From NCBI GenBank assembly GCA_016946835.1, contig JACVTC010000115.1:166001-230000 (forward strand): 64,000 bases of DNA, read 5' to 3'. Within the stretch, counting starts at the first letter, position 1; each line of letters starts with the position of its first letter. Below, one piece after another: positions 11,324 to 24,283 of this stretch. The DNA comes from Neocallimastix lanati (nom. inval.). Taxonomy: Eukaryota; Neocallimastigomycota; Neocallimastigomycetes; Neocallimastigales; Neocallimastigaceae. Below the pieces are notes generated by a model. The model ran no database searches. It saw only the letters and a program-made list of their open reading frames with translations, and was not told the origin of the DNA. The translations under genes were made by a program, and so were the position numbers.

Positions 11324-12413
11324 TTACTTCCTTTTTTTATTTAAATAATTTTGATATAATTTTGATTATAATATAAATATGAAAATGATAATAAAATAAT
11401 TATATTTTTAATAATAAATATTTTATATAATAAGAATATATTATATGATATTTTTGTAAACAATATATTGTTAATATTTTCTGAATATTGTTTAAAGTTA
11501 TAACGTAAACTAAAATAGTAGATATAAAAAATATTTATATTAAATGAATAAATAAATAAATAGATATTGTATCATTACAATGAATAAAGAAGGTATAAAT
11601 AATAATAAAAAAATTACTATAAAATTATTTAAAAATATTCATAAAATATTAAAAAAAAATAAAAAGTACTATACATTCTTTGATATATATATATATAAAA
11701 ATAAACTAAAAGAATGAAAATTATTTTTAAATATGAGTAAGAACAATTTATAAATTAAAATAATATTTATAATTTTGATATTAAAAATTAGATTGACGAA
11801 CAGTTTATTTGATATTATATCAATGATTATGTAAAGAAATTCCAGTAGAAGTAAAAGTATTGAAATTTCAGGTACTACTTTCTCTAGATTCATACATTCC
11901 TTGGATAGTATTTTCATGGAATAAAAAAAAGGTTTTATTGTTATGATGAAATTCTCATTCCTACAATGAATAATTGAATAAAAATTATGATAAAATTTGA
12001 AATAAGAAAAAAAAAATAATTAAAAATAAAGATTTTATATATTATGAATTTTTACTAAAATTAATTTTTATTAATATTTATATAAAAAAAAAAAAAAAAT
12101 TTTTTTTTATTTAAATTTTATAATAATTGAATGAAAATTAAAATTCATCAATTGATGGTGATACATTAATAGATTAATATTTAAATTTCTAAATTCTTTA
12201 TTTTTTTATTAATCCAAATTTCCTATACTTATATGATATATATATGGTATTTCTGTAATAATAAAAAAAAATTTTTTTTTTTTTTTTGTTTTTTTAAAAG
12301 AAAAAAACCACTTTTTCATTAATAAATAAAAGAATAAAACTCCATATAAAATTGTTTTACTAAATACTTTAATAAAAAACTATATGTAAAGTTTAATATT
12401 AAAAAAATAAAAA

Positions 12414-12450
<37 letters not shown>

Positions 12451-12645
12451 AATTAAAAAAGATAAATATTTATATAATATTATTAAAAAAATATTTTTTT
12501 TTTTATTTAGTAATATATAATTGAGGAATATAATAATAAAAATTTTTTATTTATATTATATATAAATAATAATTCAAAATTAATATAATAATATTCTTAT
12601 TATTTTGTATCAATCATATAAAATTTTTATAATTCTAAACAATTT
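10892..12645. other. Intergenic, AT-rich, no gene seen
   Basis: Contains a poly-A tract (about 11022-11057), an (AT)n array (about 11291-11320) and, from about 12010, the duplicated 3' flank of coiled-coil copy 2 with another poly-A tract (about 12418-12448). An 82-codon Leu/Ile/Phe-only frame at 11669-11917 is not supported as a gene. Confidence 0.6.
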
Positions 12646-13575
12646 TTATCTTTTTCTAGAATCTTCATTAAAGTTAAATAACCTATCAGAACAATTTAAT
12701 AGATTAGAGTTTCCTACAATACCTTTAATATATTGCAATTTTTTTTGACCATCTTTATCAGTGATTTCATTATTTGCTTCAAACGCTATGAAATTATTAG
12801 AATTTCTTTTATTTTCATAGATTAAATATCTATTTTCTTTTTCAAGATCGTTAATTTTATTGTTTTTTTCTAATAATTGAGAATTTAACTTCTGTTGTTC
12901 ATTTCTTAAAAATTCGTTGCTCATTGTAATGGTTGAATTTTTAATCCTTAAAGCCATATTTTTATTTCTAATATTATTATTTTCATAATTTAAAAAACTG
13001 TTCATATAATTTAAACGATTTAATTCATTTTCCCTTTTTTTCCTATCTATCTCTTCCATTTTTTCAGAAATTTTCAAATTAATATTTTCATCTCTTAAAT
13101 CATTATTTTTATCTTTTAACTTATTATTTTCTTGTTTAAGTCGGTAGATTTCTACATTATTTTTTGATTCATTTTCTTTTAATTCTCTCATTAAATAATA
13201 ATTTTTATCTTCTTTTTCTATCAGTTTTTCAAGTAATTTATCATTTTCTGTTTTCTTTTTTTCGATAGTATTACTTAATTCTTTTACCTTTTCATTATTA
13301 ATTTTTTCTTTCTCGTCAATTTTTTCTTTGAGTGATGATACTTCTTTCTGTAATTCCTCTACCTGACTGGAATATTTTCTTAATTTTTTACAAAGAAGAG
13401 ATAATAAAATTCTGATTCGTTTATCCTGATTCTCTTCAAGTAATATATCAACTTTTTCATAATAGTCCAGAAAAGGTTCAATATACATCAATTCAAAGAA
13501 ATTACTTCCCAAATCCTGAAATTTTCTTGATACAATACTATCAAGCATGAAACATCCTATATCAAATTCATTCAT
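12646..13575 (-). CDS. Coiled-coil protein, copy 2, C-terminally truncated
   Basis: A 309-residue near-copy of the protein at 8045-9022: same N-terminal module (MNEFD.G.FMLDSIVSRKF) and the same long coiled coil with scattered substitutions. Near the end, a short deletion relative to copy 1 removes part of the PSEDCFLLDDLEK region and shifts the frame, so the protein stops at NEDSRKR. Downstream DNA still matches the sequence that encodes the last residues of copy 1 but is out of frame. The loss removes only the acidic tail, so the copy may still be functional. Flanks are duplicated together with the gene. Confidence 0.75.
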   Translation of the reverse strand: MNEFDIGCFMLDSIVSRKFQDLGSNFFELMYIEPFLDYYEKVDILLEENQDKRIRILLSLLCKKLRKYSSQVEELQKEVSSLKEKIDEKEKINNEKVKELSNTIEKKKTENDKLLEKLIEKEDKNYYLMRELKENESKNNVEIYRLKQENNKLKDKNNDLRDENINLKISEKMEEIDRKKRENELNRLNYMNSFLNYENNNIRNKNMALRIKNSTITMSNEFLRNEQQKLNSQLLEKNNKINDLEKENRYLIYENKRNSNNFIAFEANNEITDKDGQKKLQYIKGIVGNSNLLNCSDRLFNFNEDSRKR

Positions 13576-13907
13576 TATTTTTTTTATTATAATTAATCGT
13601 TGAATTTATAATGATAAATGAAATTATATGTATTTATATATATTTTTAAGTTTTATTTAAAAAGGAAAATATTTTTTTATTAAGTATTGTTTGTTCCTTT
13701 TTTTTTTTTAACCAATAGCAATAAAAAATGTATATATTTAATGATAATATAATATCAATTTATTGATATGTTTTTATTTATTTCATAAAAAAAAAAAAAA
13801 AAAAAAGATTTTTTTAAGTCCATTTTTAACTTTATTATTTAATGATTAAAAATTTTTTAAAGACATAAAATTTTAAAACCAATAAATTATCATTTATATG
13901 TAATATC

Positions 13908-13913
<6 letters not shown>

Positions 13914-13992
<79 letters not shown>
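13914..13992. repeat. (AAT)n microsatellite
   Basis: Shorter duplicate of the array at 9441, with an identical left flank (TAATATCTATATAT). Confidence 0.95.
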
Positions 13993-14293
13993 TTTTAATT
14001 TTAGAAATATATTAATAATCCATTAGATATATCATAATTAATTCATGGTAATAATATATATAATCATAATATTCATATAATTTCAAATAGAACAATATAA
14101 CAATATATTAATAATAATAAATAAATTATCATGCTACATTATTATATTCAAAGTTATTCATATCATATAATAATCTATAAATATAAAAAAATTATTTATT
14201 TTATATATTATTATATTATATGAATAATTTTAAATAATTATACAGTAATCTTTTTATTATTATTTATAACTTCTTTATTCATTGCAATGATAC

Positions 14294-14452
<159 letters not shown>

Positions 14453-15695
14453 AATATAAATATTTTTTATATTTGTTATTTTAGTTTTTGTTATATATGT
14501 AAAATATATTCAGGATACATTAACTATATTGTTTACATAAATGTCATATAATATATTCTTACTATATAAAATATTTATTATTAAAAATATAATTATATCA
14601 AACTTATTTAAATAAAAAAAAGGAAGTAAATTTTTATTTTTATTTTTATTTTTTTATTTTTTTTTACAGTATAATTTATAACAAAAGATATATACTATAA
14701 ATTATATCTATCTTTGATAAATGACACTAATATAAATTTTTAAAAAATTATAATTTATTATTTGTAATATTTTATTATTATAAATTTAATAATCCAATAA
14801 TAATATTATTTAATTCATTGATAATATTAAATATAATTCGAATCTTCAAAAAAAAAAAAATTATATTTATACAATTTTTAATTATTTAATTATTTAATAA
14901 TATTTTAGGACTATTTTATATGTAATTTGATTATGTTTCTAATGATAGTTTTTTAAAAAAATTCACATGGAACTTAATTCTTTTTTAGCTTCTAAATATA
15001 TGCATAAAAAATAAAGATAAAAAAAAAAAAAAAAAAAGAAAAAAAAGTAAAAATTTTTTTAATTCTATGCTTTTGTCAAATAAATTTATTTACTGTACTT
15101 AAATTATTTAGGTCTTGTATTTGACAAAACTTAGCATTGATACATCTCATTAATAGTTCAAAATTTAGGAACTAAGGGTTAGGGATTATATGTTTAAATA
15201 TTATAAATTATATATACTTTTGTTATTAATCTTATCAAACTTAAAATAAATATTCTTCTTTAAATTAAGTCTTTTAATAGCAGTATTCCAAAGATAATTT
15301 ATTAATATCATACAATATGTTTTTCTTTTACAAAAAATAAAATAAAATAAAATAATTTTGAAATTAAAATTGAAATTAAAATTGAAATTAAAATTAAAAT
15401 TAAAATTAAAATTAAAATTAAAATTATATCTTTTGCTTTCATTATGTTATAAGACTTTTAATAATTAATTATTATTAGCCTTTTACGATGATTTAAATTA
15501 CTTGCTCTCTTCCTTATTAGAAAAAAAGAATTTCCTATGGAACCCCCCAATTGTCAATTTTTAAATTATATGTTTGAAATAATATAATGTTATATTTACC
15601 ATTATCTAAAGAATGAAAGTGATAAGATATAAATTCTTTCCTTCCAGTAATCAAAGATACAAAATCGAACAGTTATACTGTTATTTACAGTTACA

Positions 15696-15736
<41 letters not shown>

Positions 15737-15826
15737 AAAAAACCAGAAAATTTTTTCTCTTTTTTTGAAAAAATTTAATAAAGATATATTATATTTCTAT
15801 TATATAAATTGTTTAAATAATAAAAA

Positions 15827-15868
<42 letters not shown>

Positions 15869-16249
15869 GAATAAAATGAAACGTTTATATTAAAAATGTA
15901 ATAAAATTTTTTTAAATTTTGGTAAAAAGATAATATTTATTATTAAATATGTATCAGAATTACAAATATAGAAAAAATATTAATATATTAAAATTTTATT
16001 TATATGTTCATATAATATTATTAATATATAATAAAAAAAATATTCATAATATTCTGAACTTCTTAATATTATTTTTATTGTATAAATAAATATTAATGCA
16101 ACTACAACATAATAAATATTAATATTTATTATAAATAAATTTTAATCTATATATCAATATCAATAAATCACGGAATTTTCTAATATTAAAATAAAATTTA
16201 TATAATAATTGTCAAAATATTTATATTAAACATAATTCTCTTTCTACAA
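14453..16249. other. Intergenic, no gene seen
   Basis: AT-rich, with a poly-A tract at about 15701-15734, an (AT)n array at about 15835-15863 and short (AAAATT)n runs near 15360-15425. A somewhat more GC-rich patch at about 15060-15180 contains TTTTGTCAAATA and its approximate inverse, but I could not assign it. No intact frame. Confidence 0.5.
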
Positions 16250-16860
16250 CCAAATCAAAAATATAAATCACAATGATACAATTAACTACTATAAATATTT
16301 TTCTCCTCACCACAACCATACTCAAAATGAAATTATTCGATCAAAAACATGACGAAAATAATGATTCAATGTCACAACAAGCAATTAACCCAAACTCTCA
16401 ACACAAATTGTCCATGAATAACAATGACATAAAAATTTTAAAACAATAATTTTGACAGTAACCAAAGCAACGATTTAAATTTTTATCTCACCAATACTAG
16501 TTTCTTTAAACGACATATTCATTCCAAAACAGAATCAAATGAACCTCAATTCAAAAAATTAAAAATCGATAAACAAAATTCATCACAAAATAATAAACCA
16601 CACCATTACAATGACATATTTAACTATTCTGACAAAAACGAATGGTTATATGTAATAGAAATAGAATTAGAAAACATGAAAGAACTAAAAGTTTACACAA
16701 TAGTATAGATAATTCCAAATAACGCTAATATTGTAACTTCAAGATAGATATTCATATATAAAAGAAATTCTGAAGAAAAAATTATCCAAAGAAATGTTAG
16801 ATTGGTCACACAAGGATTTACCCAAAAATTAGGTGTAGATTATAAGGAAACCTTTTCCTA
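16250..16860 (+). pseudogene. Ty1/copia polyprotein remnant (linker to RT start)
   Basis: Plus-strand remnant of a copia element. An Asn/Gln/Ser-rich stretch (about 16254-16600) resembles the linker between integrase and reverse transcriptase. It is followed by EWLYVIEIELENMKELKVYT, then IPNNANIVTSR, IFIYKRN and RLVTQGFTQKLGVDYKETFS, the order expected at the start of a copia reverse transcriptase. At least three stops or shifts interrupt it. Homology ends abruptly at about 16860 in a broken SPFH 5' end. The short copy at 2561-2655 has the same right junction. Confidence 0.8.
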
Positions 16861-16969
16861 AGACTCATAACAGCTAATAATGAGAAGTATTTCAATAACA
16901 GCCATAATAAAATAAATAAATCCAATTATGATTTTCTTAGTATTTTTTTTTCTTATTTTCAAAATCCAT
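16858..16969 (-). pseudogene. SPFH gene 5'-end remnant, second copy
   Basis: Matches 2653-2764, including the frameshift after MDFENKKKK and the junction with copia sequence. About 35 codons survive from the ATG at 16969. Confidence 0.8.
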
Positions 16970-18576
16970 TATTATTTATTAATTTATTTTTTTTTTAATT
17001 TATAAATTTGATTATATATATCTATTTATTTATAATTTTTAATATATTTTTTATTTAATTTTAGTTTTTATTTTTTATTTTTGTTTTCTTTTTTTTTTTA
17101 TTCTTTGATTTTGTTTTTATTTTTATTTTCGTTTTTGTTCGTTTGTTTTTGGTTTTTCGATATTTGTTTTTCAGTTTTTTATTTTTTTAAGGAAAAAAAA
17201 AAAAAAGGAATATTTATATAAAAAAATAATAATAATACTTTAATGAATAAATAAAATATAATAATTTTTTAAAAAATAATTTTATTTTATTTAATTTTTT
17301 ATTTTTAATTTTTTTTTTTTAGACTAAGAAGAGAATACACTTCCAGTGCTTTATTAAATAGAAGATTATATTTTTATAAATTACATTTTTAATGTAGTAA
17401 CATGATCACCAGTTAAATATAAAATAATAAAACAAAAAAGTAGAATCTCTAAAATAGATAGTGTGGTATCCACTAAATTCTCCCCTAAACCACAAGAAAG
17501 ATCATTTTTATTATATTAAAAACAGTAAAAACAATTAAACCTACAATAAATTTGATAATTATTAGTGACTAATCATGTGAAATGTAAATATTATTTTTTA
17601 AAAATCATAATATTAAAATTATATAAAAATTGTTAATATATAAATTTATTTTAACAATTCTCTTTTCCTTTATATCTATTTTATATTTATTTTAGAAAAA
17701 GAATTTTAACTTTATATAATTTCTTTCTATGGTATACTTTTTTATAAATTAAATAAAATATTGTTTTTCTTTTTTCATTATTAGTTTTCTATTATTTTAA
17801 TTATATTAAAATTGTTTTTAAGTGATTTTCCTATATTTCATCAATTTTTAAAAATTACAAAATTTTATTAAAATTATAAATTTTATTAATGAAATAATTA
17901 AATGTTAGTATGAAATATATTTATAATTAATTTGATTAGATTTTGATTTATCAAAATAATTCATGATTTTTTAATTTGAAAAACAATTTAGATTTATTTT
18001 CTTTATTACTAACTTTATATTCACCTTTTTCAAATTTTGACCAATTGCGTAATAATAAAAATGTAAATATCAATTACACCTCTCATAATAATAATTAGTT
18101 ATCATATATATATATTAAATATATATATATATATTAGAAAAAAAATAAAAAAATTAAAAAGAAGTAATTGTTGAGTTAAAATTAAGATCTATCAATAAAT
18201 TACGAAATATTCCATTATGCAAATAAAATTTTTCATAATAATGATTACACACTTAATATTTAATAATATTTTATTTTTATTTCCTGCTATATAATTTTAA
18301 TATTTGTTATTTATTTTTAATATTTTATTTTATTTTCACATTAACTTTAAAAACAATATTACTATATTATTATATAAATGTTTTAAAATTTTATAAATTT
18401 ATATTTTAATTTAATAATATTATATCTTATTTAAGAGATATTAAATTTTCTTCATGTTTATTTTTTATTCATTTAATTTAAAAAATATATACAATATTAT
18501 ATGCAAGATTTGAAATAAGTACAACGAAATTCCCGTTTTGTTTTAATTTTCAAAATAATTTACATATTTATTATTT
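16970..18576. other. Spacer duplicated from 2765-4574, no gene
   Basis: Near-identical to the spacer between the first SPFH remnant and copy B, with one internal deletion. At 17574-17579 the E-box position reads CATGTG, as it does at 3366-3371, so the box has decayed upstream of the dead copies. Confidence 0.7.
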
Positions 18577-19419
18577 TTATTTTCCTTTTTTATCATCTTT
18601 AAGTCCATTACTGTTAATAAATGAACTCATATCAAATAATGCTGATCCTCCTGATGTAACTGCAGGAAGTTTTCCATCCCATTTTTCAACAAATTCCATC
18701 ATAATGACTTTATCTGTTAATTGTTGGTTTTTAAGTTGATAGGCTTCCGATTCTGCTTTAGCCTTTTCAACAGTTTGACTAGCTTCAACTTTAATTCTTG
18801 CAAGATCTTGTTCAGCTTTTAATGCTTGTTGTTGAGCCGTTTGTTTGGCTTCAATGGCTTTACTGAATTCTTTTGAGAACTCAAAATTAATGATATTGAA
18901 TACTTCAATATTTAATCCATAAGGATTAATCTTTTGTGAAATTTCTTTTTCCATTTCTGAAGATACTATTGCACGTTTGGTAATGAGTTCTTCTGCAGTA
19001 TATTTAGCTGCAACCGATTTCATACATTCTTGAATAGCTGGATTTACAATAACTGTTTCAAAGTTATTACCAACATTCTTATAAATCTTAGCAGAAGAAT
19101 TGGTATTTACTCTGTAGTTTACTGATACTTTTGAAGAAATAGATTGTAAATCCTTAGAAGCAGAATTGGATTCAACTTCGGTTTTAATTACTCTATTATC
19201 AATTTTAACAATATTTGTAATAATTGGTAATTTGAAGTGAAATCCTTCGTTAAGAACATTATCAGATACTTTTCCTAATCTCACCACAACACCTGTATGA
19301 CCAGCATCGATTACAGTGAAGGAGCTAAAAATGAGAAGTATTACAACAACAGTAATAATAAAACAAATAAATCCAATTATGATTTTCTTAGTAAATTTTT
19401 TCTTATTTTCAAAATCCAT
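18577..19419 (-). CDS. SPFH/prohibitin-like membrane protein, copy C
   Basis: Intact intronless 280-residue paralogue of copies A, B and D. It has the same layout: N-terminal membrane segment (about 13-33), SPFH domain, alanine/glutamate-rich helix, WDGKLPAVTSGG loop, lysine-rich tail. It starts MDFENKKKF, as do copy D and the two dead remnants, whereas A and B start MDIEKEKKF. From residue 12 onward it is closer to B, which suggests exchange (gene conversion or unequal crossing-over) between subtypes. It lies in the duplicated block shared with copy B and in a tandem pair with copy D. Confidence 0.92.
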   Translation of the reverse strand: MDFENKKKFTKKIIIGFICFIITVVVILLIFSSFTVIDAGHTGVVVRLGKVSDNVLNEGFHFKLPIITNIVKIDNRVIKTEVESNSASKDLQSISSKVSVNYRVNTNSSAKIYKNVGNNFETVIVNPAIQECMKSVAAKYTAEELITKRAIVSSEMEKEISQKINPYGLNIEVFNIINFEFSKEFSKAIEAKQTAQQQALKAEQDLARIKVEASQTVEKAKAESEAYQLKNQQLTDKVIMMEFVEKWDGKLPAVTSGGSALFDMSSFINSNGLKDDKKGK

Positions 19420-19834
19420 TATTATTTTTTAATTTTTTTTTTTTTTTTTTTTAATGTATCAATATATTTTTTTACTATATTTTAAATTTATTTATATAGA
19501 TTTATTTATAATTTTTAAGATATTTTTTATTTAATTTTAAGTTTTTATTTTTATTTTTATTTTTATTTTTATTTTTATTTTGTTTTGTTTTTGTTTTTGT
19601 TTTTGTTTTTGTTTTTGTTTTGTTCGTTTGTTTTTGGTTTTTTGTTTTTTGTAGTTTTTCAGTTTTTCAATTTTGTAAGGAAAAAAGGAATATTTATATA
19701 AAAAAAATTTTAATTTAATGAATAAACGAAATAAAATTATTCTTAAAAAAAATTAAATTAAAAATTTTTTTATTATATTAAAGGCAGTAAAAATAATTAT
19801 ATCCACAATAAATTTAATATTATTAGAGACTAAT

Positions 19835-19840
19835 CACGTG
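19835..19840. promoter_or_regulatory. CACGTG palindrome upstream of SPFH copy C
   Basis: A perfect E-box core 416 bp upstream of the copy C start, in the context TAATCACGTGAAGTG. Confidence 0.35.
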
Positions 19841-21057
19841 AAGTGCAATATTCTTTTTAAAAAATCAGAATATTCATTAAATGTTAAATACTAAATTTAT
19901 ATAAAAGCATTAATTTAAAAAATTATTGTGATAATTCTTTTTTTTCTTTACTTCTTTTTTAAATTTAATTTTTTAAAAATAATGTCAACTTTATATAACT
20001 TTTTTCATGAGGATATTTTCTTATAAATTAAATAAAATATAGTTTTTCTTTTTTTCGTATTTGTATTTTTCTATTTTTTTAATTATATAAAAATTGTTTT
20101 TACATGATTTTCTTTTTTTTTCCTAAATTACATCATTTTTTAAAAATTACAAAATTATATATCCATTTTGTGTAAAATATTAAAAATATAAATTCAATGT
20201 TTGCTAAATAAAAATAATATAAAAAAATATTGTTTTAATATATATATATAATTGTGTTAATCTGAAAAAATTAAAAGTAAAGTATTAAATAATATTATTA
20301 GATATAACAATGAATTCATTTATTTATAAATATTTTAATACTTCAACAAAAAAATCAATCCTTCAATTATTTAAATTATAAAATTTATTAATAAAATAAT
20401 TATATTTTAGTATGAAATATATTTATAATTAATTTTTAAAAATTTATATAATATTTTGATTTATCAAAATAATTCTTGCTTTGTTAACATTTAAAACAAT
20501 TGAAATCTATTTTCTTCCATATTAACTTTTTATTATAAAAATATATTACATGATACCACATTTGAACGTAATATTTAATAATATTGATATTTTAATAGTT
20601 TCATTATTAATAATATTTTAATAATATTTAAAAGAATAATAATATTTTATTTTTTGGGTATAGTGCTTTATTGAATAATAAATGTTATTAAAATTATTAT
20701 TATTATAATTATTATTATTATTATTATTATTATACATTTTTAATATTTGTTATTTATTTTTAATATTATATGGTATTTTCATAATAAAATTCAAAAACAA
20801 TATTATAATATTATAATATAAATATTTTATTACTTATTCAATATTTTAAAAATTTATAAATCTATATTATATTATAATAATATTATATCCTATTTAATAG
20901 AAAATAAATTTTTTATTTTATTTTATTTTTTTTTTTTTTTATTTTTTTTTCATTTCATTTATATATTATATACAATATTATATGCAAGGTTTGAAATAAA
21001 TACAACGAAATTCTCGATGTGTTTTTATTTTCATAATAAATTACATATTTATTATTT

Positions 21058-21900
21058 TTATTTTCCTTTTTTATCATCTTTAAGTCCATTACTGTTAATA
21101 AATGAACTCATATCAAATAATGCTGATCCGCCTGATGTAACCGTAGGAAGTTTTCCATCCCATTTTTCAACAAATTCCATCATAATGACTTTATCTGTTA
21201 ATTGTTGATTTTTAAGTTGATAGGCTTCCGATTCTGCTTTAGCCTTTTCAACCGTTTGACTAGCTTCAACTTTAATTCTTGCAAGATCTTGTTCAGCTTT
21301 TAATGCTTGTTGTTGAGCCGTTTGTTTGGCTTCAATGGCTTTACTGAATTCTTCTGAGAAGTCAAAATCAATAATATTGAATACTTCAATATTTAATCCG
21401 TAGGGATTAATCTTTTGTGAAATTTCTTTTTCCATTTCTGAAGATACTATTGCACGTTTGGTAATGAGTTCTTCTGCAGTATATTTAGCAGTAACTGATT
21501 TCATGCATTCTTGAATAGCTGGATTTACAATAACTGTTTCAAAGTTTTGACCAACATTCTTATAAATCTTAGCAGAAGAATTAGTATTTACTCTGTAGTT
21601 TACTGATACTTTTGAAGAAATAGATTGTAAATCCTTAGAAGCTGAATCGGATTTGACTTCGGTTTTAAGTACTCTATTATCAATTTTAACAATATTTGTA
21701 ATAATTGGTAATTTGAAGTGAAATCCTTCGCTAAGAACATTATCAGATACTTTTCCTAATCTCACCACAACACCTGTATGACCAGCATCGATCACAGTAA
21801 AGGAGCCAATACCGAAAAGAATTACAATAATAGCAATAATAAAACAAATAAATCCATTTATGATTTTCTTGGTAAATTTTTTCTTATTTTCAAAATCCAT
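21058..21900 (-). CDS. SPFH/prohibitin-like membrane protein, copy D
   Basis: Intact intronless 280-residue paralogue. It is the most divergent of the set: the membrane segment reads FICFIIAIIVILFGIGSF instead of the VVVILLIFSSF form, and the end of the SPFH domain reads IIDFDFSEEFSK. The catalytically neutral scaffold features (SPFH core, AIEAKQTAQQQALKAEQDL helix, WDGKLPTVT loop) are unchanged. The open frame with mostly conservative changes suggests selection keeps it functional. Same tandem unit as copy C. Confidence 0.92.
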   Translation of the reverse strand: MDFENKKKFTKKIINGFICFIIAIIVILFGIGSFTVIDAGHTGVVVRLGKVSDNVLSEGFHFKLPIITNIVKIDNRVLKTEVKSDSASKDLQSISSKVSVNYRVNTNSSAKIYKNVGQNFETVIVNPAIQECMKSVTAKYTAEELITKRAIVSSEMEKEISQKINPYGLNIEVFNIIDFDFSEEFSKAIEAKQTAQQQALKAEQDLARIKVEASQTVEKAKAESEAYQLKNQQLTDKVIMMEFVEKWDGKLPTVTSGGSALFDMSSFINSNGLKDDKKGK

Positions 21901-22019
21901 TATTATTTTTTAATTTTTTTTTTTTTTTTTAATGTATCAATATATTTTTTTACTATATTTTAAATTTATTAATATAGATTTATTTATAATTTTTAAGATA
22001 TTTTTTATTTAATTTTAAG

Positions 22020-22050
<31 letters not shown>

Positions 22051-22357
22051 TTGTTTTTGTTTTTGTTTTTGTTTTTGTTTTTGTTTTTGTTTTTGTTTTT
22101 GTTTTTGTTTTTGTTTTGTTCGTTTGTTTTTGGTTTTTTGTTTTGTTCGTTTGTTTTTGGTTTATTGTTTTTTGTAGTTTTTCAGTTTTTCAATTTTGTA
22201 AGGAAAAAAGGAATATTTATATAAAAAAAATTTTAATTTAATGAATAAACGAAATAAAATTATTCTTAAAAAAAATTAAATTAAAAATTTTTTTATTATA
22301 TTAAAGGCAGTAAAAATAATTATATCCACAATAAATTTAATATTATTAGAGACTAAT

Positions 22358-22363
22358 CACGTG
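22358..22363. promoter_or_regulatory. CACGTG palindrome upstream of SPFH copy D
   Basis: A perfect E-box core 458 bp upstream of the copy D start; its context is identical to that of copy C. Confidence 0.35.
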
Positions 22364-23264
22364 AAGTGCAATATTCTTTTTAAAAAATCAGAATATTCAT
22401 TAAATATTAAATACTAAATTTATATAAAAGAATTTAAAATATTATTGTGATAATTCTTTTTTTTCTTTACTTCTTTTTTAAATTTAATTTTTTAAAAATA
22501 ATGTCAACTTTATATAACTTTTTTCATGAGGATATTTTCTTATAAATTAAATATAATATAGTTTTTCTTTTTTTCGTATTTGTATTTTTCTATTTTTTTA
22601 ATTATATAAAAATTGTTTTTACATGATTTTCTTTTTTTTTCCTAAATTACATCATTTTTTAAAAATTACAAAATTATATATCCATTTTGTGTAAAATATT
22701 AAAAATATAAATTCAATGTTTGCTAAATAAAAATAATATAAAAAAATATTGTTTTAATATATATATATATATATAATTGTGTTAATCTGAAAAAATTAAA
22801 AGTAAAGTATTAAATAATATTATTAGATATAACAATGAATTCATTTATTTATAAATATTTTAATACTTCAACAAAAAAATCAATCCTTCAATTATTTAAA
22901 TTATAAAATTTATTAATAAAATAATTATATTTTAGTATGAAATATATTTATAATTAATTTTTAAAAATTTATATAATATTTTGATTTATCAAAATAATTC
23001 TTGCTTTGTTAACATGTAAAACAATTGAAATCTATTTTCTTCCACATTAACTTTTTATTCACTTTTTACCGACTAATTGTGTAACAATAAAAATAAAAAT
23101 ATAAATTTTCATCCATGATAATTAGTTACCATAGTTTTACATTGAATATATATATATATATTTATTTTAAAAAAAAAATGAATAAAATTGATTATAAGTT
23201 AAAATTAAGACTTATCAATAAATTATGGATTGTTCTATTATTTTATTTTATTTTATTTTCGTTA

Positions 23265-23315
23265 TTTTTTTCATTTTTTTTATTTTTTTAAAGAAAAGAG
23301 GAATATTTATATAAA

Positions 23316-23381
<66 letters not shown>

Positions 23382-23560
23382 TTAATGAATGAATAAATGG
23401 AATAAAAAAATTTAATTTTTAATATAAAAAAAGAATATACAAATAATTTTTAATATTAATAAATCTATACAAAATTTAATTAAAAATGTTATTGCTGATG
23501 ATTAATCACGTATATTATTTATAATTCAAAAAAAAAAAAATTCTTATTCATTATTAACAA
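23265..23560. repeat. Decayed SPFH upstream flank with (AAT)n array
   Basis: The block GAGGAATATTTATATAAA, an AAT array (about 23323-23382), AATTTAATGAATGAATAAATGG and a damaged E-box (ATTAATCACGTATATT) follow the same order as the upstream flanks of the intact SPFH copies. It looks like the promoter side of a further, lost unit. Confidence 0.5.
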
Positions 23561-24248
23561 TATTAGAAACTAAAATTAAGTGTAATGTATTTACTATTAT
23601 CAATACTGAAAATTTTTATTTAAAAAAAAAATAAAATATATATAAAATAAAATTTTAATAATATCAAACTTTAATAGTTCTTTTTTTTCTTTCATGATTT
23701 ATTATTATGAATATATATATATATATTCTGGTACTCAGTAATTCCATTTCTCCCATTTAAAATAACTTTTTTTAAATTTTTAAATATAAAATAAAAAATT
23801 TAGAATATTCAGTAAAAAAAAAAAAAATAAAAAATAAAAAAAAAAATAAAATAAATTTAGCATACTTATTTATATCTGTACCACTGATACATTTTAAGAA
23901 ATATCTTTCTAATAAGTATTATTTTAAAATAAAAAATAATAATTATAATAAATATCTAATTAATATTTATTATATATATTTATAAATATAAAAAAATTAA
24001 ATATTTATTTTATATATATATATATTCAATTTTATTTACACATTCCTTCTTAGTTTAACAACATCATCTATACTTAACTTTGAAAATCTATTTAATTCAA
24101 CTGAACTTTATTATTTTTTATTAACATTACTAATTATATAAAAATAAAATAAAAATTAATGAATTTAAATAATATCATTTTTAAAAAATTTTTTAATACA
24201 TATATATAATTTATAGAATAATTAATATAATTTATTATTTCTAATGAC

Positions 24249-24283
<35 letters not shown>

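Larger units (their letters stand above)
18577..23045. repeat. Tandem duplication of the SPFH unit (copies C and D)
   Basis: Two direct units, about 18577-20520 and 21058-23040, each hold the gene and about 1.1 kb of promoter-side DNA at near identity. The TTTTTG-rich tract just upstream is longer in unit D (about 22040-22165) and contains a duplicated TTTTGTTCGTTTGTTTTTGG segment. Sequence between the units (20521-21057) is 3' flank with a short ATT array and no gene. Confidence 0.85.

Noticed and set aside
11669-11917. 82-codon minus-strand hydrophobic frame starting MKILSKECMNLEKVVPEISI
   Set aside because: The first 20 residues look protein-like, but the rest is Ile/Leu/Phe/Asn runs, with no conserved copy or promoter context.
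15060-15180. Approximate inverted TTTTGTCAAATA sequences with nearby GGGTTAGGG, possible transposon ends or telomere-like repeat
   Set aside because: The pairing is imperfect, there is no shared family elsewhere in the window, and the TTAGGG occurs once only.
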